Below, in pieces: positions 12,248-23,099 of a DNA stretch of 64,000 nucleotides (positions are counted from its first letter, which is position 1; each line of letters starts with the position of its first letter). Source of the stretch: Hypoxylon rubiginosum (Eukaryota > Ascomycota > Sordariomycetes > Xylariales > Hypoxylaceae); contig CADCXA010000055.1 in assembly GCA_902806565.1 (NCBI GenBank), positions 744,001 through 808,000 on the forward strand, in the 5' to 3' direction. Below the pieces are notes generated by a model, which was not told where the DNA came from, searched no databases, and saw only the letters and a program-made list of their open reading frames with translations. The position numbers and the translations under genes are program-made.

Positions 12248-13616
12248 ATGGCACCACAGAAAACGCTGCAGGCTTTCCTAGCCACAGCTCGAGCAGCGCT
12301 GACGGCCCCTCCATCCAAACGCTCGACTCCCCTGCACTTCGTCGTGGGAAATGAATCCGCTGGTATTCTTTTTTTTTGAGGCTCTCCTTATCCTAATATG
12401 ATACTAACCAGGAGGCATAGACCTCGATTCCCTATGCTCCGCCCTGTTCCTGGCCTACTTCCGGAGCCACGAGCCGCCGCACACGCTGCACATCCCGCTC
12501 TGCCACCTGCCCCGCGAGGACCTCGCGCTGCGGCCCGAGCTCGCCGTCGTCCTGGGCCGCGCCGCCGTCGCGCCCGACGACGTGCTCACGCTGTCGGAGC
12601 TGCCGCCGCCGGGCCCGGACGGCCTCCTGCGGCCCGAGGACACGCGGTGGCTGCTCGTGGACCACAACGTCATGACCGGCGCGCTGGGCCGGACCTACGG
12701 GGGCCGGGTGGTCGGGTGCATCGACCACCACGAGGACGAGGGGAAGGTGCCGCGCGACGCCGCGCCGAGGGTCATCAAGAAGGCTGGTAGCTGCATGAGC
12801 CTCGTCGTCGAGCAGTGCGCGGAGGCGTGGGATGCGCTGGCTAAAACCGACGACGGCGGCGGTTCCGAGGACCGCCGCGTTATTAACGAGCAGCTCGCGT
12901 ACCTGGCGCTGGGTCCCATACTGATCGATACGAACGCCTTGGGTAGCAAGGACAAGACGACGGCACATGATGAGCGTGCTGCGGCGGTCGCCGAGGCTAA
13001 AATCCGGTCGGTTAGTTCCGTCTCCGTCTCCGTCTCCGGCTCCGGTACCGGTACCGACAACGAGACGAAAGAGATAATAGGCCCCGACCTCAAGCGGTTC
13101 TTCGACGAAGTGTCCGCCCTGAAGGAGGACATCTCGGGCATGTCGCTGCGCGATATCCTGCGCAAGGACTACAAGGAGTGGACCACCGCCGAGGACAATG
13201 ACGATAACGAGGGCACCGGCCTGCGGCTCGGCATGTCCTCGGTCCCGCAGCCCTTCGCGTTCCTCGTGGACAAGGCCGGGGGCGAGGAGGCGTTCGTCCG
13301 GGAGCTCGAGCGCTGGAGCGCCTCGAAGGGGCTCGACGTGACCGCCGTCCTGACCACGTGCAAAGCAGCAGCTAACGGCGGCAAGTTTTCGCGGGAGCTG
13401 CTGGTCTGGGCGCGCACGGGGCCCGAGGTCGCGGCGGCGGTGAAGAGATTCGCGGAGCGGAACGGCAAGGAGAAGCTGGGCTTGGGTATGTGGGGGGATG
13501 GCCGGCTCGACGCGGAGGGGGGTGGTAGCTGGAGGCGCTGCTGGACGCAGGCGGAGGTACGGAATAGCCGTAAGCAGATCGCGCCTATGCTCAGGGATGC
13601 GCTGAAGGGTGTGTAA
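12248..13616 (+). CDS. PPX1: Exopolyphosphatase (DHH/DHHA2 family)
   Basis: Exons 12248-12362 and 12412-13616 join in frame to 439 residues. The N-terminal DHH phosphoesterase domain has all metal-binding motifs: a GNESAGGIDLDSLCSA block split by the intron, LLVDHN, and the signature DHHEDEG. A DHHA2-type C-terminal domain follows. A Ser/Val/Gly/Thr low-complexity insert (about 13014-13070) separates the halves. Family members remove terminal phosphate from polyphosphate in cytosol or mitochondria. The intron has a T-tract and a clear TACTAAC branch site just before CAG. GC content is extreme over about 12430-12800, far above the neighbours, producing long but meaningless antisense frames. 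The ATG at 12248 gives the expected MAPQKTLQAFLATAR start seen before the first motif. Confidence 0.93.
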
Positions 13617-13856
13617 GTGCTGGGAGGACGTGAGCTGTTATTATAGCTAGGGAGCTTGCAGCCTACGATTCTAGAATCTTAGAAAGACATACAGCAGGCC
13701 ATTGAAAAGGCGGACGGGCAAGCATTTTAACACGATTAAAAACCCAGACTTTTATTTTCGAGTCTACATCACTGACTGGTTACCACCCATCATAAAAATA
13801 TCACATATACCTTTGACCCCCAAAACCCAACTTTTATATATCTATATATATATATT

Positions 13857-14968
13857 TTACTGAGCAGCGACGATGGCGTCAAGCCACTTGGCGAGACGGT
13901 AGCCCTGCTTGGCGATCTGCAGGTCGACGACGGGCTGGGCGGTGGTGGTGTACGCGCCGCTGAGGTCCTTGTTCTCGACGGCGCTGACGCCGCCCTTGAG
14001 CACGGTCGAGCACACGTACGCGTTGCTCTCCGTCGCCCACTTGAGCGCCGTCGACGTCTGCGCCGACGACGACGCCACGCTCAGGCCGGAGACCCAGCTG
14101 GCCGCTTGCGACTTGTAGGAGCCCGAGGTGATTTCTTGGGGTTTCCCGTATATTAGCATTTTATTTTTATTTTCAAATATTGGGTAGGGAAAGGTTAAGA
14201 GAGTATATAGGGTAGGGATGCTTACCGCTGATCAGGTCGGTGGACCACGACTTGGCGGACGAGAGCGAAGAGCCACCCGAGATGGACTCGGGGATGTTGC
14301 TGTCCCACGCGGCGTGCAGGTTGGTGTCGTCGCCGTCGTATTGGACGTCGATGCTGTTGCCACCAATCTCCAAGGCCTCGCAGTGCAGCGGCTGGCCTAT
14401 ATCACCGGCGAACTGTGGTTATCCTGTCGCGTTAATATTCTTACTCGTCTTCGCACACATCCGCTGTGTTCTGACGTCCCCTTGATGAGTTTGCTTACGT
14501 GAATGACCATCTACGTCGTTTGCAAGTCAGTATTTTATTTTAGTCAAGTTCTTTCACGGAGGGAGGGCTTACCTTGGCTGCGATCTGCAGGTTAGCTTTG
14601 CTGGCCGTGCCGGCGATGAGGATGCTGGTGTAGTTCTGGAGGGCGCGGACGACGCAGCCCTCGGAGCCGCAGTCGCGGCTCAGGTCGACGCCGCAGCTGG
14701 ACGGCGGGTTGTCGTTGGCGTCGATGTAGTGGTAGGGGGCCGAGAAGGCGCCCGCCGTCGTGTACCGGTAGCTGTCGGCCCACGAGGCCACGCTCGCCAG
14801 GTAGTTGGCCGACGTGTCGCCCAGCAGGCCCTGGAAGTACGTCTTGGTCGCCGCGCTCACGTAGTTGCTCGCGATGTACGCCACCGTCTCGTGGCCCATG
14901 GCGCCCCAGGCCATGGCGCCGGGCAGCGCCGCGGCGGACAGGAGGGCGAGGGCTGTGAAGCGGGTCAT
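13857..14968 (-). CDS. Secreted S1/P1-type nuclease
   Basis: Four exons on the minus strand (14968-14573, 14510-14499, 14412-14226, 14134-13857) join in frame to 290 residues. A signal peptide (MTRFTALALLSAAALPGAMA) precedes WGAMGHE, whose Trp and His are the first zinc ligands of S1/P1 nucleases. Further family motifs are ASWADSYRYT, YHYIDAN, the HFAGDIGQPLH block, and NLHAAWD, which hold the trinuclear zinc site. The enzyme degrades single-stranded DNA and RNA outside the cell. The second exon is only 12 bases (Met-Val-Ile-His) and supplies the first half of the conserved FxIHFxGDIxQPLH motif; without it the motif is broken. The gene converges on the exopolyphosphatase gene, with 240 AT-rich bases between the stops. 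An upstream in-frame ATG at 15058 would hide the signal peptide and was rejected. Confidence 0.93.
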
Positions 14969-16161
14969 CTTGATTACTATCTGGTTGCAGCTGAGCGGGA
15001 CCTTGGGTATCTGCTGTGCTGCTGACCGGGGGTGATGTCTCCAGTTGTCAAAACTCAAAATAGAGTGGTGTGAAGACGGCGAACGAAGATATATATCAGA
15101 TTGCCAAGAGATGAGATGAACAGTCGTTTATATACCTGCCAATCTTCACTTCCCTCACTCACCTATCTTACGTGCCTAGGTAGGCACGCATGCAAGCCGA
15201 GGCCCCTACCCAAGGCACAGGGTAGCGATCGTCGACAACCTGATTTGATGAGAGGCCATGTTAAGCACGCCGATTGGTCTCGTAGGCGCGTTCCGAACCC
15301 CGTAATTACAGGGCAGGAGCTTCCACGGAGGAGGGAGGGTATAACACGGACGCTTTTAACAGGGACGCGAAATGCTTAGATGCAGAAGATACAGAAGATA
15401 GCGTCGAGCATGGGAGTTTACAGAAGGTGCTTTTGCCCTCGACACCAACTTAGGAGCTTATTTAGCTTCGCGTCGCAAGGTATCTAAGATTCGGGGTAGC
15501 ATCGCCAATGGATTTGAGGCGGCATATTACCTTATCTTGGGGCTGGTCCAATCATGCGAGGCACGTTGACCAAGGAAGCAAGGTTTCCTCCTGGAGAAAG
15601 CGAAATCCATACCGGGACGCTTTTCGGGATCGTGGCAAGGTGGTTGGCTCGCCGCCGGAAAAGAGCTTGCCGTTTTTGTCTAGGGCCCGCCAAGTCGACC
15701 GACCTGCCTTGATGGGATTTCGGTGTGGTGCAGATCTTTAATGTCTTATCCCCCCTGACCATCGGTAAATACCGCCCCGTTTCCGTTGCTGAAAAGGAAT
15801 TGACGCCGGCAGAGTAAAGAATTTGGGAGTAGAGGTTTCTTGACAGTTGGCCTTGGACGATGGTTTTGCTTATAATGGCGATGGTAGAGCTGTTGGGTTT
15901 CCTCCTTTTTTCTTCTTCCTTTTTTCTTTCAATCGATGTGAAAAGAAGAAAGTCACATAGGTATGTGATTCGATCTAATGCAATGCGCCGACTTGCCCGG
16001 ACCTACAGCGGAAGTGGACTACTAGAACAGGCAGGTCATCCAACTCGACGTGATTGCGTCGAATCGGAAAGCGGAAGCCAATCCTATGGCCTCGTGGTGA
16101 AGTTGAGAAGGACGCTGGAAATATGATATGTTCGACTAGTTTACATTGATGATACACTATT
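14969..16161. other. Intergenic: nuclease promoter side and ATP25 3' side
   Basis: A TATATATC box-like stretch lies near 15090 on the nuclease-promoter side. A GTGCCTAGGTAGGCAC palindrome lies at about 15172-15187. Short open frames (15508-15741 and others) have no recognisable content. Confidence 0.5.
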
Positions 16162-18210
16162 TCATTCGAATGGTCGAGCCAGATGGGCTCTGATGAGTTT
16201 GACAAATTCGCTCTTTGCTCGTCTACTATGCCCTATGTTGCCATGGGCGGGAAGAGTTTGAACGATCTTTTCCGCCTGAGGTTCGACGACACGAATACAT
16301 TCCAAGACGGCCGTCCGCACCGCGCCAGTAGGCGACACAGGCGGTTCTTCAGCAAACATCTCCTGAAAGCACCGCCTGAGTATCATGGTACAAACCGCTG
16401 GCGAGCCCGTATTAGCTGCCAAATGGTATACGTGAACATACATGGCTGCCGAGCGCGGTCGCAAGTATCTCGGAGGCATGCGCCAGGCGTTCCAGAATCC
16501 CTCCCAATTGCGTAGCGCATAGTATGCATCCATGAGTCTCATGATCAATGGCTCTTCCATGCAAGGTAAGTCCGACTGCAGCGAGAGGCTTTCCAGTCGT
16601 CGTACAAGTCCTAACTGCTCCTCGGATTTATGTCTCTTGAAGGATCGAGCCATTGCCTCGATGATGGTGACGATTATGTCATTGGCAATAACTGGCTGTC
16701 CACGTTGCTGCACCGTCTTTAAAAGTTGGAGAGCGAGCTGGGATTGCTCACCCAATTCGCTAGCGTTGGAATTGTAGATGCAAGTTAGAAGCTGTAGGCA
16801 CTGCTGTCGTGTGATCTCGATGCCATAGACATTCATTTCCTCCAAGAGACGCTGCGCATCATCAAAAGTCTCGGTAGAGTTAGTCTTGTTAGACTCACAC
16901 AACCTGGTTAGAATGTCGAGGCGAAAACCCCATGTGTGATCTGGAGGAAGGCTCTGACAAGCAAGCCTAGATAATCGAAGGAATGAGGCTGTATCCTGGA
17001 TCTGTTGAGTAGAGAATGGAGATGGTGTGTCTAGGTGAGCCTGCAGTAGTTCCAGAAGGCTTTTCTTTTGGTGGACGTCAGATTTCAAAGCCTGTCCAAG
17101 GGCTTCTTTTGAGTCAACGTCAAATAGAGGATTAGATTCTGATGTATCTGGGATAGTTGTCTGCTGCGTCGAATAAAAGCGTGTTTGTTCGAACGGTGCT
17201 CTTCTAGAAGTATCATTGAAGTGGCCGTTTCTGGGGATTGTCGGTGGGCGTGAACTTGACGAGATAGCCTTATCCAATGGATGTAAATCATCTGGGTTCT
17301 CTGTTTCCAATTTTGGGGGATCGTCAGCCGGCTGGCCTAGAGCTCCTTTCCATAATGCCTCGAGACCCATTTCAGCTCTTCGAAACTCAGTCATGATTTG
17401 AACAATAACTGTAAAGCCACCTTGAGCCACGCCAAAGCCCGCGACACGCCCATCCTCGGCAACTACAGCAGACTCTTCGTTACTACGACCTATAGTTCCC
17501 AAATTGACACATATCCAGCCGGTCTTGATGCCGTCGTCGCCATTCTCCTCGGTACTTCCTAGCAGCTTCGCCCGCTTAGCCTTTCTTCGCAGCTTGAGCT
17601 TCCGCTCGTTTGGACCGAGCAAACCGTCAGCGTTTGCGTAGACTCGATGTTTAGCCCGTAACCATCGTACCAGGCGCCCAGCGGATACGTTGAGATGGCG
17701 CTCACTTCTCGCTGTACCGAATAACATAAAAAGGTCCGGTCCTAGTGCTGCAGGAGGATCTATCTCTCGAAGATCCAACAGCGAGAGTTCGCCAAGTCCC
17801 ATATCCTCAGACGCATATTTTAGTAACGACCCGATGATCTCAGGAGAGCCGGAAGGAATCTCTGGTAACGGCGGCGGCTCAATAGAAGCGACATGCCTCG
17901 GAGGTTCAACTTGGAGGTACCAAGGTTGGTTGGCCAAACCTGAGTCTCCTGTAGCATCCTGCCCTGGGACTTCGGATGCAATATCCTCTTTCGAGTCTTC
18001 CTTAGTCGGTTCTTTGCTATTTGAAGGATCGTGCCGAATTGGATCCGACGAAAAAGTTCGAATAGGCGCCACTCTGGCCGGTGGGGGCCGACATTGAAAG
18101 GAGCCTGCTCTTATAATGGGCAAAGCATTCGCAGGACTAGCAAAAAGCTTTAGAACAGTTAACCGGCAGTGAGAACAGCCCGCCGTTGTTAAAGCATGTC
18201 GAACTACCAT
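16162..18210 (-). CDS. ATP25: ATP25, mitochondrial ATP synthase assembly/ATP9 mRNA factor
   Basis: A single exon encodes 682 residues. The N-terminus is rich in Arg/Ser/Ala with no early acidic cluster (a mitochondrial targeting peptide). A ribosomal-silencing-factor (Iojap/RsfS)-like domain covers about 120-290, including LFMLFGTARSERHLNVSA, GRLVRWLRAKH and GWICVNLGTIGR. A longer helical C-terminal half follows. In yeast the precursor is cut in two: the RsfS-like part associates with the mitoribosome and the C-terminal part stabilises ATP9 mRNA and aids Atp9 ring assembly. Length and domain order fit. It is divergent from the mitochondrial RNA polymerase gene, suggesting joint expression. 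Confidence 0.9.
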   Translation of the reverse strand: MVVRHALTTAGCSHCRLTVLKLFASPANALPIIRAGSFQCRPPPARVAPIRTFSSDPIRHDPSNSKEPTKEDSKEDIASEVPGQDATGDSGLANQPWYLQVEPPRHVASIEPPPLPEIPSGSPEIIGSLLKYASEDMGLGELSLLDLREIDPPAALGPDLFMLFGTARSERHLNVSAGRLVRWLRAKHRVYANADGLLGPNERKLKLRRKAKRAKLLGSTEENGDDGIKTGWICVNLGTIGRSNEESAVVAEDGRVAGFGVAQGGFTVIVQIMTEFRRAEMGLEALWKGALGQPADDPPKLETENPDDLHPLDKAISSSSRPPTIPRNGHFNDTSRRAPFEQTRFYSTQQTTIPDTSESNPLFDVDSKEALGQALKSDVHQKKSLLELLQAHLDTPSPFSTQQIQDTASFLRLSRLACQSLPPDHTWGFRLDILTRLCESNKTNSTETFDDAQRLLEEMNVYGIEITRQQCLQLLTCIYNSNASELGEQSQLALQLLKTVQQRGQPVIANDIIVTIIEAMARSFKRHKSEEQLGLVRRLESLSLQSDLPCMEEPLIMRLMDAYYALRNWEGFWNAWRMPPRYLRPRSAAMYVHVYHLAANTGSPAVCTMILRRCFQEMFAEEPPVSPTGAVRTAVLECIRVVEPQAEKIVQTLPAHGNIGHSRRAKSEFVKLIRAHLARPFE

Positions 18211-18832
18211 ATCGTCTGCTCGAAGATGTAGGTAGATCCAGATTGGCTGAGATGGGTTCCCGTTGGAATCTGTTGCCTCAAAAGAAATGAGTCGATTTAC
18301 TCATCGATGAGATCACATAGAAATTCACTGAAGATAGGATCCGAAATGGAAATGAGATAATCGCCTTCAGAGAAATGGATCCGGAATAAATCTGGAATAA
18401 GAGTAAATCATTGGCTAGTTGCTATTCGGGTTTAGCATTTAACGGGTACCTACCGTTAAGATTAAGATTAATGGGGCAGAGGTGAGCTTCGGGCCAATGA
18501 GGAAAGCTGAACCCCCTCGACGCTATCCAGCTATCGAGCCTATCTTAGCCTCTTAGCCTTTTAGTTCTTCGCAAAGGGCAAATTTTTTAGAACTGGACCC
18601 TCGATAGAGCTCGCCTCTTAATATATTCCGACTTTCAACAGAGTCTTCCCTCCTAAATAGGTCGGTTTTGTACTTCTAACGCTGGGGGTTCACATTCCGA
18701 GATTATTTCTTACCGGCTTCATGTTATAATATTAATTTCCAATTCTCGGCAGCTACACGAGTCTGTTGAGAATCGCCATTCCTTTTTTCCCTGTCTCTTC
18801 TCGTGATACCCTCCAAACCGCAAACCATCGCG
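18211..18832. promoter_or_regulatory. Shared intergenic promoter of ATP25 and RPO41
   Basis: 622 bases separate the divergent start codons of two nuclear genes for mitochondrial gene expression. The stretch is AT-leaning, with repeated short words (TTAGCCT at about 18544-18560; GGAATAAAT near 18383) and no coding potential. Bidirectional regulation is inferred from position only. Confidence 0.45.
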
Positions 18833-21800
18833 ATGCTCGTGCGACCACTTCCGGCTCGACGAAGCCTTTCCCTGCCTCGAATCAGTTCAGCAAAACGACC
18901 TCAATTGGTCGCCAGGAATCCGTCTATACACTCCTTTCGTACCTCAAGTCGCATATTCTTAACAGCCCGACCTGAACTGCTACTAAGGAGGAGGAATATC
19001 TCACAGGACGCTTACAATCCCATTTTTCAAAGATCTTTAGCAACGGCTATAAGCGATCCTATACGACAAGATGAAAATATTTTCTCTAATAACTATATAC
19101 ATCCATTACCTCGCCCTCGACTCTCCGACATAAGACCCTTCGACCCCTCTTCTCCGTTGCTTCTGAAGTTCGAAGATGATCCCGCTCCACGCTCGAGAAT
19201 AAACAGCCATGGCATACCCGGTGGTGTTGACGAGATGCTATCGGTTTTTGACGCGTGCTTGCAAGTAGGCAAGCTGGATCGAGCAGCTCTCGTGCTTGCG
19301 CGGTTCGGCGATAAGCCCATTCTACCAGGCCATGACCTAATTGTGCTTCACAATCAATATCTCCGCACGGCTATTGATAAAGCATTCGAGCAGCCGGATT
19401 CCGAATGGGCGTCGTCCCTTCATAAATGGTACGAACTACACATCAGAGGCAAGGGGCTACCTCAGACCTCCGAGACAGTCGCTTGCATGTTGAAAGTGTC
19501 GCTTCTATCATCCCAAGGATCGCGGCTGGAACGGCTTGTGACTCGGTACATGGGCATGCTACCAGATGATGCTATATACCAAGTACTATCCGAAGTCGAC
19601 ATATTAACTCAACAAGACATTGGCGTCATCTCGAGCATTTACCAACCCGCAACTCAGATGCTAGATGACTTGGAATTCCCGTTGCAAGATGAGGAACCAC
19701 ACTGGCCGACTGAAGAAGCAAGCCCAGCTCAAGTGACCAACCTTTTTGAAGCGAAGCCGGAACAAGATGATACTCCCGAAGTTATGGCTGTGCCGCAGAA
19801 AGGACTGGGCCTCAAATCTCTACGCGGTATCCTATCATTCTTTTCTAAGATCAAGGGCCTGGACATCTCCAAGCTACCGCTTGCTGAGCGCCGAGAAGTC
19901 CAGGCTCGGCTAGAACAAGACTGTGTCGATGCTGCGATCGCCCGATGGAGAGAAGAAAACCAAGCTCTCATGAAGATGGGGTTGAGCTCGACGTTGTCTA
20001 CAAATGCCTTGAACTCGCAGTTGTACGAGTGGCACTACGCCCTGGAACGCAAGTTGGAAGAAGAGTTCGCTCTATTTGAGGAATCCGAGACGCGTGAACG
20101 AAAAAATGCAGAGGATCAGGATCGATGCTTATATGCGCCTTTCTTGAGGCAGTCGAACCCGACAAGGCTGGCCGCAGTCACGATTATGAGCGTCCTCAAT
20201 GCTATTTCAGCTGCAGGTGCTGACAAGGGTATTCAGTTGTCCCTTCTACTTACCCAGCTATCTAAGTCTATAGAAGAGGACGTTAGATACCTAGTACGAC
20301 ACAAGCGGTTGGAATCGAAGTTCAAGAAGCTTCGCAAATCCAAGGTTCGCCGAGAGGAAGCGACTTCGACAGACTCCTCGACAGCTCAATCTGCGGCCGG
20401 CGTTGAGACAAATTCTAACATTGTGCAGGCACCCACCCATGACACCAAGTCATGGCCTGTGCTGATCAAAACCAAGGTCGGTGTCGTCTTGCTGAGCGCT
20501 CTAATGGACACTGCAAAAATGAACGTAGTCCGTGAGCATCCTGAGACCAAGGTGCTCGTCCGTCAGAAACAACCTGCTATGGCTCATACCACGATACACC
20601 GAAAGGGGAAGAAAGTCGGCCTAGTGATGCCAAATAAGTTCCTAGTTGAAGTGTTAAAACGAGAACCTCGTGGAGATTTTCTTGCAAGGCACCTCCCTAT
20701 GCTTGTTGAACCGGAGCCTTGGACTAAATTCGATAAGGGAGGCTTCATTGAGTACCCTGCTCAGCTCGTACGAGTCAAGAACGGCGAGAAGGATCAGAGG
20801 ATATATGCTGAAGCGGCTGTAGAAAGGGGCGATATGGAGCAAGTCAGCAAAGGGCTCGATGTCCTCGGCCGCACGGGATGGCGAATCAACCCGCGCGTCT
20901 TCGACGTGGTACTCGAAGCATGGAACAGTGGCGAGGAATTAGCCAACATACCCCCACTGGATCCTGAAATCCCCGTACCGCCCGAGCCAGAGCCGTCTGA
21001 TAACCCCTTACAGCGACGGGAGTGGGTAAGGGCCGTTAAGGCTGTGGAAAACAAAAAGTCGGGCCTACACTCGCAGCGATGCTTCATGAATTTCCAACTC
21101 GAAATCGCTAGGGCCTTCAAAGATCAGACTTTCTATTTTCCGCACAATATGGATTTCCGAGGACGTGCCTATCCGATCCCGACCTATCTTAACCACATGG
21201 GTGCAGACCACGTCCGAGGCCTCCTTTATTTTTCCAAAGGAAAAGAGCTCGGTGAAAACGGGCTGCGGTGGCTCAAAGTTCATCTTGCAAATGTATTTGG
21301 GTACGACAAGGCCAGCCTGAAGGAAAGAGAACAATTTGCGATGGATCATCTGAACGATATCTATGACTCTGCTACCAATCCTCTCGCCGGGGATCGGTGG
21401 TGGCTCCAGGCCGAAGATGCTTGGCAGTGTCTGGCAGCATGTTTCGAACTCAAGGCAGCTCTAGAATCCCCTGATCCTACCAAGTACGTGTCTCACCTTC
21501 CGGTTCACCAAGATGGCACATGCAACGGACTACAACATTACGCGGCTCTCGGCGGTGATATCTGGGGTGCCCAACAGGTGAACCTCTTGCCGGGAGATCG
21601 TCCCGCAGATGTATACTCGGCAGTGGCCGAGCTAGTAAAGCAAAGCATCGCGGAGGATTTAAAGGTCGGCAACATCTTTGCGAAGGCAATTGATGGCAAG
21701 ATAACAAGGAAAGTGGTGAAGCAGACCGTCATGACAAATGTTTACGGTGTCACTTTCGTGGGAGCAAAGGCCCAAGTTTTAAAACAGCTTGACGCAGCCT

Positions 21801-23099
21801 ACCCGAATCTCCGGCAAGAAGCAGGCATACCGACCACCATGATCGCATCTTACGTTGCGACCAAAATTTTCAAGGCTTTGTCTAGTATGTTCCGTGGTGC
21901 TCACGATATTCAGTACTGGCTTGGAGAATGTGCCGGAAGAATTTGTCGCGCCCTCACTCCGGAACAGATCGAACGAATTGCTAACGGAGAGACGGCCTCT
22001 ACCAAGAAAGCAAGTTCAAATCCTCGCCTCAAGAAGGCAAAAAAGAAGTACAATGAAGATATTATCACCCAATTTAATTCGACAATCGTCTGGACTACTC
22101 CTCTCCGCATGCCGGTTGTGCAGCCATACCGTAAAAGCGAGACTCGAGTCATCACCACTTCATTACAAGATCTTAATTTGCAAGTGCCTGAGCGCTCTGA
22201 TCCCGTTAACCGACGAAAACAGTTGCAGGCTTTTCCGCCCAACTTTATCCATTCTTTGGATGCAAGCCACATGCTGCTGTCTGCGCTGGAGTGCGACGAG
22301 CTTGGCCTTTCGTTTGCGGCCGTGCATGATTCGTTTTGGACGCACGCTGCCGATATCGATGTTATGAATTCTGTCTTACGCGATTCCTTCGTTAAGATAC
22401 ATAGCGACGACGTGATTGGGCGTCTCCTATCCGAGTTTAAAGCCAGGTACAAGGGCTCGGTTTATCTAACTAGGGTTGGACGAAATGCTCCAACCGAAGC
22501 CAAAATCATGAAATTACGCAAGGAAACGAAGCATACGCTAAAAGCCGAGCTATTTGAAGAGCGCGAGAGACTACGATTATTGATGTCGTCAGACCCCGAA
22601 GAAGTTCAGAAAGGAAGAGAAATGGTGACTCCAGCCAGCATCTTTGAAGAGATGTCGGTTGTTCAACCCCTAACAGCCATCGATGAGATGGAAAGTTTGG
22701 GGCTGGGCAATATTCCCGTGGAAGATGCGGCAGAGACAATCGAAGCAGTGCTAAACGAAGAAGACCACGATGAGTTGAACGCTATTTCAGACGACCAAGA
22801 CGTCGCGGACATGTTGGTCCCCGAAGACTCGGAGCAGTTGAAATCCATGTTAGGCACCAACCGTTTTGAATCGCACGTCACGGGCCAGGCACAGAGAGAA
22901 GCCAAAGAAGCCAATACAAAGACCAAGGCGAAATCCAATTATACGGGAGTCAGTTTGTGGCTTCCTCTCACATTCCCCGAGGTTCCTAAGAAGGTCAGTC
23001 AACTCCAATATCCCAGGACCAGCGCAGGAGGCTAACAAGTATGTTTAGGGCGGCTTTGACGTATCACGACTCAAAGAGAGTAAGTATTTCTTCTCGTGA
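18833..23099 (+). CDS. RPO41: Mitochondrial DNA-directed RNA polymerase (T7-like)
   Basis: Exons 18833-22993 and 23049-23099 join in frame to 1,403 residues. The N-terminus (MLVRPLPARRSLSLPR) is a basic mitochondrial presequence. An N-terminal extension and a phage-type single-subunit polymerase core follow. Core motifs: DFRGRAYPIP; HQDGTCNGLQHYAALGGD with the first metal-binding Asp (about residue 893); the RKVVKQTVMTNVYG O-helix with catalytic Lys and Tyr (about 962-968); and HDSFWTHA with the second metal Asp (about 1166). The last exon adds only 16 residues (GGFDVSRLKESKYFFS); the family ends with this FDV...YFFS tail, so the terminal intron is needed. An acidic Asp/Glu-rich insert lies near 22560-22860. 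It transcribes mitochondrial DNA; the Neurospora homologue is cyt-5. A second in-frame ATG lies 30 bases upstream (18803); the downstream one is preferred for the presequence. Confidence 0.96.

Noticed and set aside
12432..12968. Long antisense and alternate frames over the exopolyphosphatase gene
   Set aside because: Extreme GC content removes stop codons in all frames; the Arg/Ala/Pro/Gly-rich translations are shadows of the DHH gene.
21855..22452. Overlapping frames in both strands within RPO41
   Set aside because: They cross the invariant polymerase motifs B and C encoded in the main frame.
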